The notes beneath the pieces are model-generated. The model saw nothing but the letters and a program-made list of their open reading frames with translations. It did not search any database and had not been told where the DNA came from. Shown here in pieces: positions 1-7,648 of a stretch of 21,748 nucleotides of DNA (the first letter of the stretch is position 1; every line of letters starts with the position of its first letter). The DNA is from Sphingobacterium thalpophilum (GTDB lineage Bacteria; Bacteroidota; Bacteroidia; Flavobacteriales; Flavobacteriaceae). The translations under genes were made by a program, and so were the position numbers. The DNA lies in NCBI GenBank assembly GCA_943325255.2, contig CALPOS020000009.1:1-21748 (forward strand). The letters are read 5' to 3'.

Positions 1-1182
1 ATGCACCGCATGTGGAGCGATGGAAGATGGAATAAATTAACGATGGCACATGGATGTTACTGGGGAAAATGTACATTTTGTGATATTTCTTTGGATTACA
101 TCAAAATCTATGAACCGGTCGCTGCAAAACTTATTGTAGATAGAATCGAGGAATTGGTGGCCAAAACAGGCGAAACTGGTTTCCACTTCGTCGACGAAGC
201 CGCACCGCCGGCACTCATGCGTGAAGTGGCTTTAGAAATTATTCGTAGGAAAATGGTGGTGACGTGGTGGACGAACATTCGTTTTGAAAAAAGCTTTACC
301 AAAGACTTGTGTTTGTTGCTCAAAGCTTCTGGTTGCATCGCCGTTTCAGGTGGACTAGAAGTCGCGTCTGACCGTCTTTTAGCGCTGATCGACAAAGGTG
401 TTACTGTTGAACAAGTCGCCAAAGTTACACGAAATTTCACCGAAGCCGGAACCATGGTTCATGCATACTTAATGTATGGTTATCCAACACAAACCGTTCA
501 AGAAACGATTGACAGTCTCGAAATGGTGCGTCAACTATTTGAAGTTGGTGTTTTGCAATCTGGTTTTTGGCATCAGTTTGCGATGACCGCGCACAGTCCA
601 GTTGGCTTGTATCCGGACAAGTTTGGTGTTGTTAAGGCGACCGAAGTCATTGGAACTTTCGCCAATAACGATATCAATTATACCGATGCGACAGGGATCG
701 ATCACGATCAATTTAGCTTTGGATTAAAGAAGTCGTTGTATAATTTCATGCACGGTATTTGTTTCGATTATCCGTTGCAAGATTGGTTTGATTTCAAAAT
801 TCCCAAAACGAAGATTCAACCGGACTTTATATACAATGCGCTTCATCAAGGCGAAGATTTTAAAATCAAACCTACTGCGAAAATCATTTGGCTCGGCGGA
901 AAACCGGCAATTGAAACCTTTACCAAATCTAAAAAGAGCAATTCTTGGGAAATGATGTCATTGACTTTTCATGACAAGAAAGAAACTTTTGCAATTCAAA
1001 CCAATCGGGGAGAAGGCGAGTGGCTGGTTGGCGCATTAGAAAAGACTTCTATTGCCCATGCGAAAATCACAACTTTTCATGAACTCAAATCAGACTTTGA
1101 AACTCATTTTCAAGATTTTGAGTTGTTTTGGTTTTCAAAACCGCTGATGACTTTACGAGAATTTGGTTGGCTCGTTTTGTGA
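1..1182 (+). CDS. Radical SAM protein, C-terminal part (5' end outside window)
   Basis: This is a radical SAM enzyme, probably of the B12-binding-domain type, which reductively cleaves S-adenosylmethionine at a [4Fe-4S] cluster. The cluster cysteines sit at residues 19, 24 and 27 (GCYWGKCTFCD). The spacing is CX4CX2C, one residue longer than the canonical CX3CX2C. Further motifs fit the radical SAM barrel: FVDEAAPP (63-70), GGLE (117-120, resembling the SAM-binding GGE strand) and YGYPTQT (159-165). The frame is open from base 1. Because relatives usually carry an N-terminal domain before this point, the ATG at base 1 is probably internal and the gene incomplete. It ends with TGA at 1180-1182. 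The substrate cannot be read from the sequence. The next gene starts 98 bases downstream and belongs to an unrelated carboxylase operon. Family call confident; function unknown. Confidence 0.85.
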   Translation: MHRMWSDGRWNKLTMAHGCYWGKCTFCDISLDYIKIYEPVAAKLIVDRIEELVAKTGETGFHFVDEAAPPALMREVALEIIRRKMVVTWWTNIRFEKSFTKDLCLLLKASGCIAVSGGLEVASDRLLALIDKGVTVEQVAKVTRNFTEAGTMVHAYLMYGYPTQTVQETIDSLEMVRQLFEVGVLQSGFWHQFAMTAHSPVGLYPDKFGVVKATEVIGTFANNDINYTDATGIDHDQFSFGLKKSLYNFMHGICFDYPLQDWFDFKIPKTKIQPDFIYNALHQGEDFKIKPTAKIIWLGGKPAIETFTKSKKSNSWEMMSLTFHDKKETFAIQTNRGEGEWLVGALEKTSIAHAKITTFHELKSDFETHFQDFELFWFSKPLMTLREFGWLVL

Positions 1183-1280
1183 TTTTTTTAAAATAGTGCT
1201 TATTATTTTACATTAATATGATTTTTATGTACAATTAGAAATATTTTTATCTCTAAATTTACATTTCAAATTTATCATTT

Positions 1281-1766
1281 ATGAGTACTGATTATAAAGT
1301 AAAAGTGAATGATGCGTATACTTATGATTTTAACAAAGATGCCATCTCACAACTCGATGCCGTAAGTGTGGAAACCAATAAATTCCATATTCTTCATCAA
1401 AAAAAACCTTTTCAAGCTGAAATTATTCAGTCCCATTTTACCCAAAAAAGTTATAGCGTCAAGGTCAACAACAACACTTATGAAGTGGTAATTTCCGATG
1501 CGTTAGATCAATTGATTGCGGAGATGGGCTTTGAAAAAGGAAAATCAAAACACATCAATTCCATCAAAGCACCGATGCCAGGATTGATTCTGGAAATTAG
1601 TGTTGAAGTGGGACAATCCGTCAAAGAAAACGACAATCTCATCATCCTTTCCGCCATGAAAATGGAAAACAGCTTCCTTTCTCCTCGCGATGGCGTGATC
1701 AAATCGATTGCGGTCAAAGTTGGCGATGCGGTTGATAAAGGACAATTGATGATTGAGTTTGAATAA
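1281..1766 (+). CDS. Biotin carboxyl carrier protein subunit of acyl-CoA carboxylase
   Basis: This small carrier (161 aa) holds the biotin that is carboxylated by the biotin carboxylase and then donates CO2 to the acyl-CoA. The C-terminal biotinyl domain (about 95-161) contains the hallmark AMKM motif with the biotin-accepting lysine K127. A typical KAPMPGLI strand lies at 96-103 and the domain ends in LMIEFE. The N-terminal ~90 residues form a poorly conserved region that likely docks onto the other subunits. It is the first gene of a three-gene set with the biotin carboxylase (102 bases downstream) and the carboxyltransferase, which supports one complex. The start is the only sensible ATG before the conserved region. 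The leader is AT-rich without a clear Shine-Dalgarno; a TAAATTTA at 1254-1261 is a weak -7-like match. Confidence 0.93.
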   Translation: MSTDYKVKVNDAYTYDFNKDAISQLDAVSVETNKFHILHQKKPFQAEIIQSHFTQKSYSVKVNNNTYEVVISDALDQLIAEMGFEKGKSKHINSIKAPMPGLILEISVEVGQSVKENDNLIILSAMKMENSFLSPRDGVIKSIAVKVGDAVDKGQLMIEFE

Positions 1767-1779
1767 AAAAAGACAAAGA

Positions 1780-1855
1780 GATAATAGACAGATGGATAAT
1801 AGACAATCTTACAACTAAGCTTCTATCATCTATCATCTATTTTCTATCATCTATT
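1780..1855. repeat. Short tandem and inverted repeats in carboxylase operon spacer
   Basis: The spacer between the carrier-protein and biotin carboxylase genes holds two copies of GATAATAGACA (1780-1790 and 1795-1805). They are followed by four CTATCAT units between 1823 and 1850. The two halves are partly complementary (ATAATAGA against TCTATTAT), so the transcript could form a long, imperfect, AT-rich hairpin between the two cistrons. Function is unknown; it could be slippage-prone simple sequence or a processing or attenuation structure. Confidence 0.6.
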
Positions 1856-1868
1856 ATTTAAAATAAAA

Positions 1869-3311
1869 ATGAAAAAAATATTAGTAGCCAATCGCGGTGA
1901 AATTGCCATAAGAGTAATGAAAACTGCGCAAAAAATGGGGATTAAAACTGTCGCAGTCTACTCGACCATCGACCGAAATGCGCCACATGTAAAGTTTGCC
2001 GATGAAGCCGTTTGGATTGGAGAAGCGCCATCCAATCAGTCGTATTTATTGGGTGACAAAATCATCGAAGTGGCCAAGTCCTTAAACGTTGACGCCATTC
2101 ATCCTGGGTATGGATTCTTAAGTGAAAATGCTGATTTTGCGGAAGAGGTCGAAAAAAACAATTTGATTTTTATCGGACCAAAATCGAAAGCCATTCGCGT
2201 CATGGGAAGCAAATTGGCAGCCAAGGAAGCGGTCATGCATTATAATATTCCGATGGTTCCCGGCGTTGACCATGCGATTATCGATATTGATGAAGCGAAG
2301 AAAACGGCTAACTCTATTGGTTTTCCGATCTTAATCAAAGCATCTGCAGGTGGCGGTGGAAAAGGAATGCGCGTAGTTGAAAAAGAAATCGACTTCGAAT
2401 CGCAAATGAATCGTGCCATCAGTGAAGCCACTGCTGCGTTTGGAGACGGCTCGGTTTTTATCGAAAAATATGTGACCTCACCACGACATATCGAAATTCA
2501 AGTGATGGCAGACAGCTACGGAAATATCTTGTACTTTTTTGAAAGAGAATGCAGCATTCAACGCCGCCATCAAAAGGTTGTCGAAGAAGCGCCATCATCT
2601 GTCCTCACGCCGGAATTGCGCAAGAAAATGGGAGAAGCTGCTGTTATGGTGGCGAAAGCTTGTGATTATTTGGGAGCAGGAACCGTTGAGTTTTTGTTAG
2701 ATGACAAACACAATTTTTACTTCCTTGAAATGAACACCCGTTTGCAAGTGGAACATCCGGTGACTGAATTGATTTCAGGCGTCGACTTGGTCGAATTGCA
2801 AATCAAAGTAGCTCGCGGAGAAGCCTTGCCTATGAAACAGGAGGATTTAGTGATTCGAGGCCATGCGATGGAATTGCGTGTATATGCAGAAGATCCGACG
2901 AATGATTTTCTTCCTAGTGTGGGACACTTAGATGTGTATCAATTGCCTACTGGTGAAGGTGTTCGCGTTGATAATGGTTTCGAACAAGGGATGGATATTC
3001 CGATTTATTACGATCCGATGTTATCCAAATTGATTACTTACGGAAAAACGCGTGAAGAATCCATCCAACTGATGTTGAAAGCCATCGAAGATTATAAAAT
3101 TGAAGGTGTTCAAACCACTTTGCCATTCGGAAAATTTGTTTTCGAACATGAGGCATTTCGCTCTGGGGATTTTGATACGCATTTTGTTAAGAAATATTAC
3201 GATGCTGCGATGTTGAAAAAACAACGCGAAGAAGAAGCGGAAATTGCTGCTTTGGTTGCCCTACAGCAGTATTTAGAAGATCAAAAAATTGTTCGTTTAC
3301 CAAATGTGTAA
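1869..3311 (+). CDS. accC: Biotin carboxylase subunit of acyl-CoA carboxylase
   Basis: This subunit carboxylates carrier-bound biotin using ATP and bicarbonate, the first half-reaction of acetyl/propionyl-CoA carboxylase. At 480 aa it is slightly longer than the roughly 450-aa bacterial AccC. The order is standard. The N-terminal domain begins ILVANRGEIAIRV and carries HPGYGFLSENA (78-88). The ATP-grasp domain has the glycine-rich loop GGGGKGMR (161-168), the metal-binding strand FLEMNTRLQVEHPVTE (285-300), and the catalytic Glu/Asn/Arg residues in that stretch. The C-terminal domain includes MELRVYAEDP. The extra tail (about 450-480) is Lys/Glu-rich and may be a linker or assembly segment. 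Neighbours are the carrier protein upstream and the carboxyltransferase 147 bases downstream. The symbol follows family usage; the natural substrate may be propionyl-CoA rather than acetyl-CoA. Confidence 0.95.
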   Translation: MKKILVANRGEIAIRVMKTAQKMGIKTVAVYSTIDRNAPHVKFADEAVWIGEAPSNQSYLLGDKIIEVAKSLNVDAIHPGYGFLSENADFAEEVEKNNLIFIGPKSKAIRVMGSKLAAKEAVMHYNIPMVPGVDHAIIDIDEAKKTANSIGFPILIKASAGGGGKGMRVVEKEIDFESQMNRAISEATAAFGDGSVFIEKYVTSPRHIEIQVMADSYGNILYFFERECSIQRRHQKVVEEAPSSVLTPELRKKMGEAAVMVAKACDYLGAGTVEFLLDDKHNFYFLEMNTRLQVEHPVTELISGVDLVELQIKVARGEALPMKQEDLVIRGHAMELRVYAEDPTNDFLPSVGHLDVYQLPTGEGVRVDNGFEQGMDIPIYYDPMLSKLITYGKTREESIQLMLKAIEDYKIEGVQTTLPFGKFVFEHEAFRSGDFDTHFVKKYYDAAMLKKQREEEAEIAALVALQQYLEDQKIVRLPNV

Positions 3312-3321
3312 TTAATTTTTA

Positions 3322-3443
3322 ACCACATAGAAACATAGAAAAGTAAATTTTTAGTAAGACCAATTTTTGATTTACAATGCTATGTTTTATTTTTAAAAGT
3401 GAAACGCCCTAGTAAATAATAAATAGCTATGTTTCTATGTGGT
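3322..3443. repeat. Intergenic element with 17-bp perfect terminal inverted repeats
   Basis: ACCACATAGAAACATAG at 3322-3338 is perfectly complementary to the sequence at 3427-3443. The arms enclose 88 bases that hold another related CTATGTTTT (3380-3388). The element fills nearly the whole spacer between the biotin carboxylase and carboxyltransferase genes. No flanking target duplication and no ORF are visible. It could be a small non-autonomous repeat or a long-range RNA hairpin inside the operon mRNA. Confidence 0.75.
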
Positions 3444-3458
3444 AAAGAAAAATAAAAT

Positions 3459-5000
3459 ATGGAAGATAAAATAAAAAAACTACAGGATAAAATCGCTCAA
3501 GCCAAATTAGGTGGCGGCGAAAAACGAATTGCCAAGCAACACGAAAAGAAGAAACTCACGGCAAGAGAACGCGTCGAATACTTAATGGATGAAGGTTCAT
3601 TTGAGGAAATCGGAATGCTCGTGACGCACCGAACTACCGACTTCGGAATGGAGAAGGAAATGTATTATGGCGATGGTGTTATCACGGGTTACGGTACGAT
3701 AAACGGAAGATTGGTTTATATTTTCGCACAAGATTTTACCGTTTTTGGCGGTGCTTTGTCAGAAACGCATGCCGAGAAAATTTGCAAAGTCATGGATATG
3801 GCGCTCAAAGTGGGTGCTCCAATGATTGGACTCAATGATTCTGGCGGCGCTCGAATTCAAGAAGGCGTTCGTTCGCTCGGCGGTTATGCCGATATATTTT
3901 TTAGAAACGTGCAATCGTCTGGTGTCATTCCGCAGATTTCAGCAATCATGGGACCTTGCGCTGGTGGTGCCGTTTATTCACCTGCCATGACCGATTTTAC
4001 GATGATGGTTGAAAACAACAGTTATATGTTTGTGACGGGTCCGAATGTCGTGAAAACCGTAACCAACGAAGAAGTGACTTCGGAAGCTTTAGGTGGTGCA
4101 ATTACCCATTCGACCAAATCTGGGGTGGCGCACACGACTTCTCCAAACGGCGTATCTTGTTTAGAGGATATTAAGACGTTGTTGAGTTACATTCCACAAA
4201 ATAATAAAGAAACAACGCCCAAGTTAGCGTATGTATTGAATGATGAAATGCGTCCGCAACTCAATACGATTGTTCCGGATAATGCGAACAAACCTTACGA
4301 TATGCATGAAGTCATCAAAGGCGTGATTGATGAAGATTCGTTTTTTGAAATTCATAAAGATTTTGCAGAAAATATCATTGTTGGATTTGCCAGAATTGCC
4401 GGTCGAAGTGTCGGAATTGTAGCCAATAATCCGATGTTTTTAGCGGGTTGTTTGGATGTGAAAAGTTCAATCAAAGCCGCACGCTTTACTCGTTTTTGTG
4501 ACTGCTTTAATATTCCGTTACTCGTGTTAGTAGATGTTCCTGGTTTCTTACCTGGCACCGATCAAGAATGGAACGGAATTATCGTTCACGGTGCGAAATT
4601 ATTGTATGCGCTGAGCGAAGCTACGGTGCCGAGAGTGACCGTAATTACTAGAAAAGCTTATGGTGGCGCGTATGATGTAATGAATTCCAAACACATCGGA
4701 GCCGACATGAATTTTGCGTGGCCATCAGCGGAAATCGCGGTAATGGGAGCGAAAGGCGCGAGTGAAATTATCTTCAAGAAAGAAATTAGCGAAGCGGCCA
4801 ATCCAGAGGCGAAATTGTTAGAGAAAGAGGCGGAATATGCAGATTTGTTCGCCAATCCATATACTGCGGCACAAAGAGGTTTTGTCGATGAAGTTATTTT
4901 GCCGCAAGACACGCGCAAAAAATTAATCAAAGCTTTTAGCATGTTGGAGCATAAAGTGAGTATTCGCCCGGATAGAAAACATGGAAATATTCCGTTGTAG
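3459..5000 (+). CDS. Acyl-CoA carboxylase carboxyltransferase (beta) subunit, propionyl-CoA type
   Basis: This carboxyltransferase (513 aa) moves CO2 from carboxybiotin to an acyl-CoA, producing methylmalonyl-CoA if the substrate is propionyl-CoA. Two crotonase-like halves are visible. The N-terminal half has NDSGGARIQEGV (126-137) and MGPCAGGAVYSPA (164-176), which build an oxyanion hole. The C-terminal half has VDVPGFLPGTDQE (358-370) and RKAYGGAYDVM (398-408). Asp406 in AYDVM occupies the position where Asp marks propionyl-CoA-preferring and Ile acetyl-CoA-preferring enzymes in Streptomyces PccB/AccB studies, so PccB-like specificity is inferred. The length matches the PCCB family. It is the last gene of the carboxylase operon and is followed about 100 bases later by an intrinsic terminator. 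Methylmalonyl-CoA decarboxylase alpha subunits look similar, but the adjoining ATP-grasp subunit argues for a carboxylase. Confidence 0.93.
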   Translation: MEDKIKKLQDKIAQAKLGGGEKRIAKQHEKKKLTARERVEYLMDEGSFEEIGMLVTHRTTDFGMEKEMYYGDGVITGYGTINGRLVYIFAQDFTVFGGALSETHAEKICKVMDMALKVGAPMIGLNDSGGARIQEGVRSLGGYADIFFRNVQSSGVIPQISAIMGPCAGGAVYSPAMTDFTMMVENNSYMFVTGPNVVKTVTNEEVTSEALGGAITHSTKSGVAHTTSPNGVSCLEDIKTLLSYIPQNNKETTPKLAYVLNDEMRPQLNTIVPDNANKPYDMHEVIKGVIDEDSFFEIHKDFAENIIVGFARIAGRSVGIVANNPMFLAGCLDVKSSIKAARFTRFCDCFNIPLLVLVDVPGFLPGTDQEWNGIIVHGAKLLYALSEATVPRVTVITRKAYGGAYDVMNSKHIGADMNFAWPSAEIAVMGAKGASEIIFKKEISEAANPEAKLLEKEAEYADLFANPYTAAQRGFVDEVILPQDTRKKLIKAFSMLEHKVSIRPDRKHGNIPL

Positions 5001-5429
5001 ACTTTTTTAGATTAAAGGATTGGCTTTTCAGGTCATAGCGAAAGGCATTCCATCGCAATTAGCATGATTCTAATCTCACGTTCCAAAATCTTACAATAAA
5101 AAAAAGCGTTAATCAGGTTATTGATTAGCGTTTTTTTTTCAAAGTAGAGGACGATTTAGTATTGGCTTTTCAAAGATACTTTAAGGTCATCGCATGCATT
5201 GAGCAGAATGATTTTTTGATATAAATGGAATACTAGCTTTATTCGAAAAAATAAGCGAACAAATACATTTAATCATAAACTAAAAATGCTAAAGAAAGCA
5301 GAAATAGATCATCTAGCAATGCAGTAGGATTTGCAATACGTAAGATATTTTGTCTTTTTAAAAACAAAGTCGCAATTAATTTTTTATATTTAACAAATAT
5401 TAGATTTACAATAACGGTATTTTGACTCT
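5001..5429. other. 429-base non-coding gap between carboxylase operon and kinase locus
   Basis: The gap holds the terminator at 5098-5139. It also holds a partial direct duplication: ATTGGCTTTTCA occurs at 5019-5030 and 5161-5172, each followed shortly by GGTCAT (5031 and 5185). The remainder (about 5195-5429) is AT-rich and presumably carries the promoter of the first kinase. Only weak -7-like matches are present (TAGATTTA at 5401-5408), with no TTG at the right distance. A 13-codon ORF at 5286-5327 is probably chance. Confidence 0.6.
5098..5139 (+). terminator. Intrinsic terminator of the acyl-CoA carboxylase operon
   Basis: An A-run, then GCGTTAATCA, a short GGTTA-type loop, TGATTAGCG and a run of nine T form a stem with one bulge and one G-U pair, followed by a U tract. 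It lies about 100 bases after the carboxyltransferase stop codon. Because an A-run precedes the stem, it could also work on the other strand. Confidence 0.85.
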
Positions 5430-7532
5430 ATGATGAAAAACGTTGCCCTCAATACCTATTCTAAACTCTTATTACTTATCATTGGGACAAGCATATTGTT
5501 TTTGATTCTGTACTTATCCCTTTATGCCTACACCGTACAAAAAGAAAAGGAGGTTTATAAGACAACTTACAATCAGTATAACAGCGAGGTTTCGTCTTTG
5601 TTTGAACTGAATTCAAGAACCCACATAGCGACCATAAAAGATATTACCTACTGGACTGCATTGGTGAGATTTATTACGACTAAAGATCAAACATGGTTTA
5701 ATGATTTTATAGTTAGAGAATTTGAAACTTATGAGGTCGATTATATCGGAATTTATGGTTTAGATCAGCAACTAGTTAGTAAAGTAACAACGTCCAATAT
5801 CAAGTCGACTGATTTTCTTCCCAAATCTGTTTTTGAGAAATTATATAAAGACAAATTAATGCGTTTTTATATTCAAATTCCAGAGGGAACAGTTGAGATT
5901 TTTGGCGCAACGATTCATACTTCCGAAGATCCTAAAAAAGTAAAAACTTTGCCAGCGGGTTACTTCATTATGGCACGATTGATTAACCGTCCATTTCTAG
6001 AGAATCTCGATAAAATAAGTAATTCAAAGACCAGGCTAGTCGCCGCTAGTCTATTGCCAGCAGCAGATATTGAGTCGATTATTATTTACAAAAAACTAAA
6101 AAATTGGCGAAATGAAGATGTAGGGCAATTAGCATTTAAGCGTCCTTTTGATTTGGATTTTAGAAGTACCAAGAAAATCTTGACTATCATCGTAGCTGCT
6201 TTTTTTATCAATTTAATGGTCTATTTATATTTTTCAAAAAAATGGGTTTATTCCCCACTTAAAAGCATTACCAAGGTTTTGGAAACGGGAAATCAAAATG
6301 CAATCGATGAATTAAAATCTGAGCCTGGTGAATTTGGATATATTGGAAATTTGTTTGAAGAGAATAATAATCAACGAAAACAACTCGAAATTTCTATAAA
6401 GAAAGCGGAAGAAAGCGATAACTTGAAGTCTTCGTTCCTAGCCAATTTATCACACGAAATACGAACACCGATGAATGCGATCGTTGGCTTTAGCGATTTG
6501 CTCAATGACAAGAAACTCAGTGAGGAAGACAAATCGGAATACATAAAAATCATTCGAAACAGTGGTAGTAACTTAGTTTCGATTATTGAGGATTTAATTG
6601 AAATGTCAAAAATTGATGCGCAGCAGATAGCACCAAAGCTGGTTGGTTTTGATCTAGATGCGTGTTGTCAAGAATGGTATGAAGCTATTAAAGTGACGAT
6701 TCCGAAAAATAAGAAGATAACTTTTGAGTTGATAAAAGAAACACATCCAGTTTCAAAGAACATCCTATCAGATAAAATCAAACTTCGTCAAATCATAACT
6801 AACTTGATTACCAACGCAGTGAAGTATACGGAAAAAGGTACGGTAGCATTTGGATATCGGGTGGATGATCTAGAAAGCAAGATTTATTTTAACGTGAAAG
6901 ACTCTGGAGTCGGAATTGACGAAAAGAACCTAAATGTAATTTTTGACCGTTTTAGACGTGTAGAGGATGACTTTTCTGTGGAGTTGAGTGGCTTAGGTTT
7001 GGGACTGTCAATCAGTAAGGCGTACGTGGAGATGTTGGGCGGCACTATTTCTGTAAATTCTGCAGTTGGACGGGGTTCTGAATTCGAGTTTTCGATTCCC
7101 TTACAATACGACTTAACCAAAGTCGAGGAGAAAGTTTCGGAGATGATAGTAGATTTGGAAGCCAATTACGAGAAGGTAATCTTGGTCGCAGAAGATGATA
7201 ACATCAATTTCTTACTACTTAAAAAAATACTTCAGTTACGAAATTACACCATTATTAGAGCAGTTAATGGACAAGAAGCGGTAACTATTTGTTCAACCAA
7301 TCCAGCAATTAATCTTGTGTTTATGGATATAAAAATGCCCATTATGGATGGTTATGCGGCCTTTGAGAAAATAAAGATGTTTCTACCCAATATGCCTATT
7401 ATTGCCCAAACTGCCCATTCCTCGATAGAGGATAAAGAGCGTGTGCTCAACGCCGGTTTTACAGATTATATTACCAAACCTTTAGACAAGGAAAAAATTT
7501 TTCAGGTAATTGACAGTGTTTTCAAAAAGTAG
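5430..7532 (+). CDS. Hybrid sensor histidine kinase with CHASE4-like periplasmic domain (paralog 1)
   Basis: This is a 700-aa inner-membrane hybrid kinase. Order: membrane segment 1 (about 13-35); a periplasmic domain of about 210 residues resembling CHASE4; membrane segment 2 (about 249-268); a HAMP-like linker (PLKSITKVLE and EFGYIGNLFEE); HisKA with phospho-acceptor His342 in SHEIRTPMNA; HATPase_c with N462, DSGVGID (491-497) and GLGLGLS (521-527); and a C-terminal receiver with acidic pair D589/D590, phospho-acceptor Asp633 in MDIKMP, and Lys683. All catalytic positions are intact. There is no DNA-binding or enzymatic output domain, so phosphoryl groups must pass to another protein or the receiver must regulate the kinase itself. 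The ligand is unknown. Two consecutive ATGs (5430, 5433) leave the exact start open. A paralog of identical length follows 116 bases downstream. Confidence 0.93.
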   Translation: MMKNVALNTYSKLLLLIIGTSILFLILYLSLYAYTVQKEKEVYKTTYNQYNSEVSSLFELNSRTHIATIKDITYWTALVRFITTKDQTWFNDFIVREFETYEVDYIGIYGLDQQLVSKVTTSNIKSTDFLPKSVFEKLYKDKLMRFYIQIPEGTVEIFGATIHTSEDPKKVKTLPAGYFIMARLINRPFLENLDKISNSKTRLVAASLLPAADIESIIIYKKLKNWRNEDVGQLAFKRPFDLDFRSTKKILTIIVAAFFINLMVYLYFSKKWVYSPLKSITKVLETGNQNAIDELKSEPGEFGYIGNLFEENNNQRKQLEISIKKAEESDNLKSSFLANLSHEIRTPMNAIVGFSDLLNDKKLSEEDKSEYIKIIRNSGSNLVSIIEDLIEMSKIDAQQIAPKLVGFDLDACCQEWYEAIKVTIPKNKKITFELIKETHPVSKNILSDKIKLRQIITNLITNAVKYTEKGTVAFGYRVDDLESKIYFNVKDSGVGIDEKNLNVIFDRFRRVEDDFSVELSGLGLGLSISKAYVEMLGGTISVNSAVGRGSEFEFSIPLQYDLTKVEEKVSEMIVDLEANYEKVILVAEDDNINFLLLKKILQLRNYTIIRAVNGQEAVTICSTNPAINLVFMDIKMPIMDGYAAFEKIKMFLPNMPIIAQTAHSSIEDKERVLNAGFTDYITKPLDKEKIFQVIDSVFKK

Positions 7533-7566
7533 TCATGAAAACTATTGTTTAAAACTTTTTGATTAA

Positions 7567-7598
7567 TTGTTAATAAACTTAACCCTTAGCTATGTTTT
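7567..7598 (+). promoter_or_regulatory. Possible promoter for the second hybrid kinase
   Basis: A TTG at 7567-7569, 21 bases, then TATGTTTT (7591-7598) matches the flavobacterial TTG / TAnnTTTG layout except for the last base. It lies in the 116-base gap between the kinase genes, so the second kinase and outer-membrane gene may have their own start of transcription. Read-through from the first kinase is equally possible because no terminator is seen in this gap. Confidence 0.3.
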
Positions 7599-7648
7599 TA
7601 TTTTAATTTTAAAAAAAAGACGAGAGGTAGTCGTCAGAGTGAGTTAAA

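Noticed and set aside
3322..3443. Classifying the inverted-repeat element as a MITE
   Set aside because: The ends are perfect, but no target-site duplication flanks it and a genome-wide copy count is not available here.
5286..5327. 13-codon ORF ahead of the first hybrid kinase as a possible leader peptide
   Set aside because: It has no Shine-Dalgarno, no attenuator-type hairpin and no meaningful residue pattern; chance is likely in AT-rich DNA.
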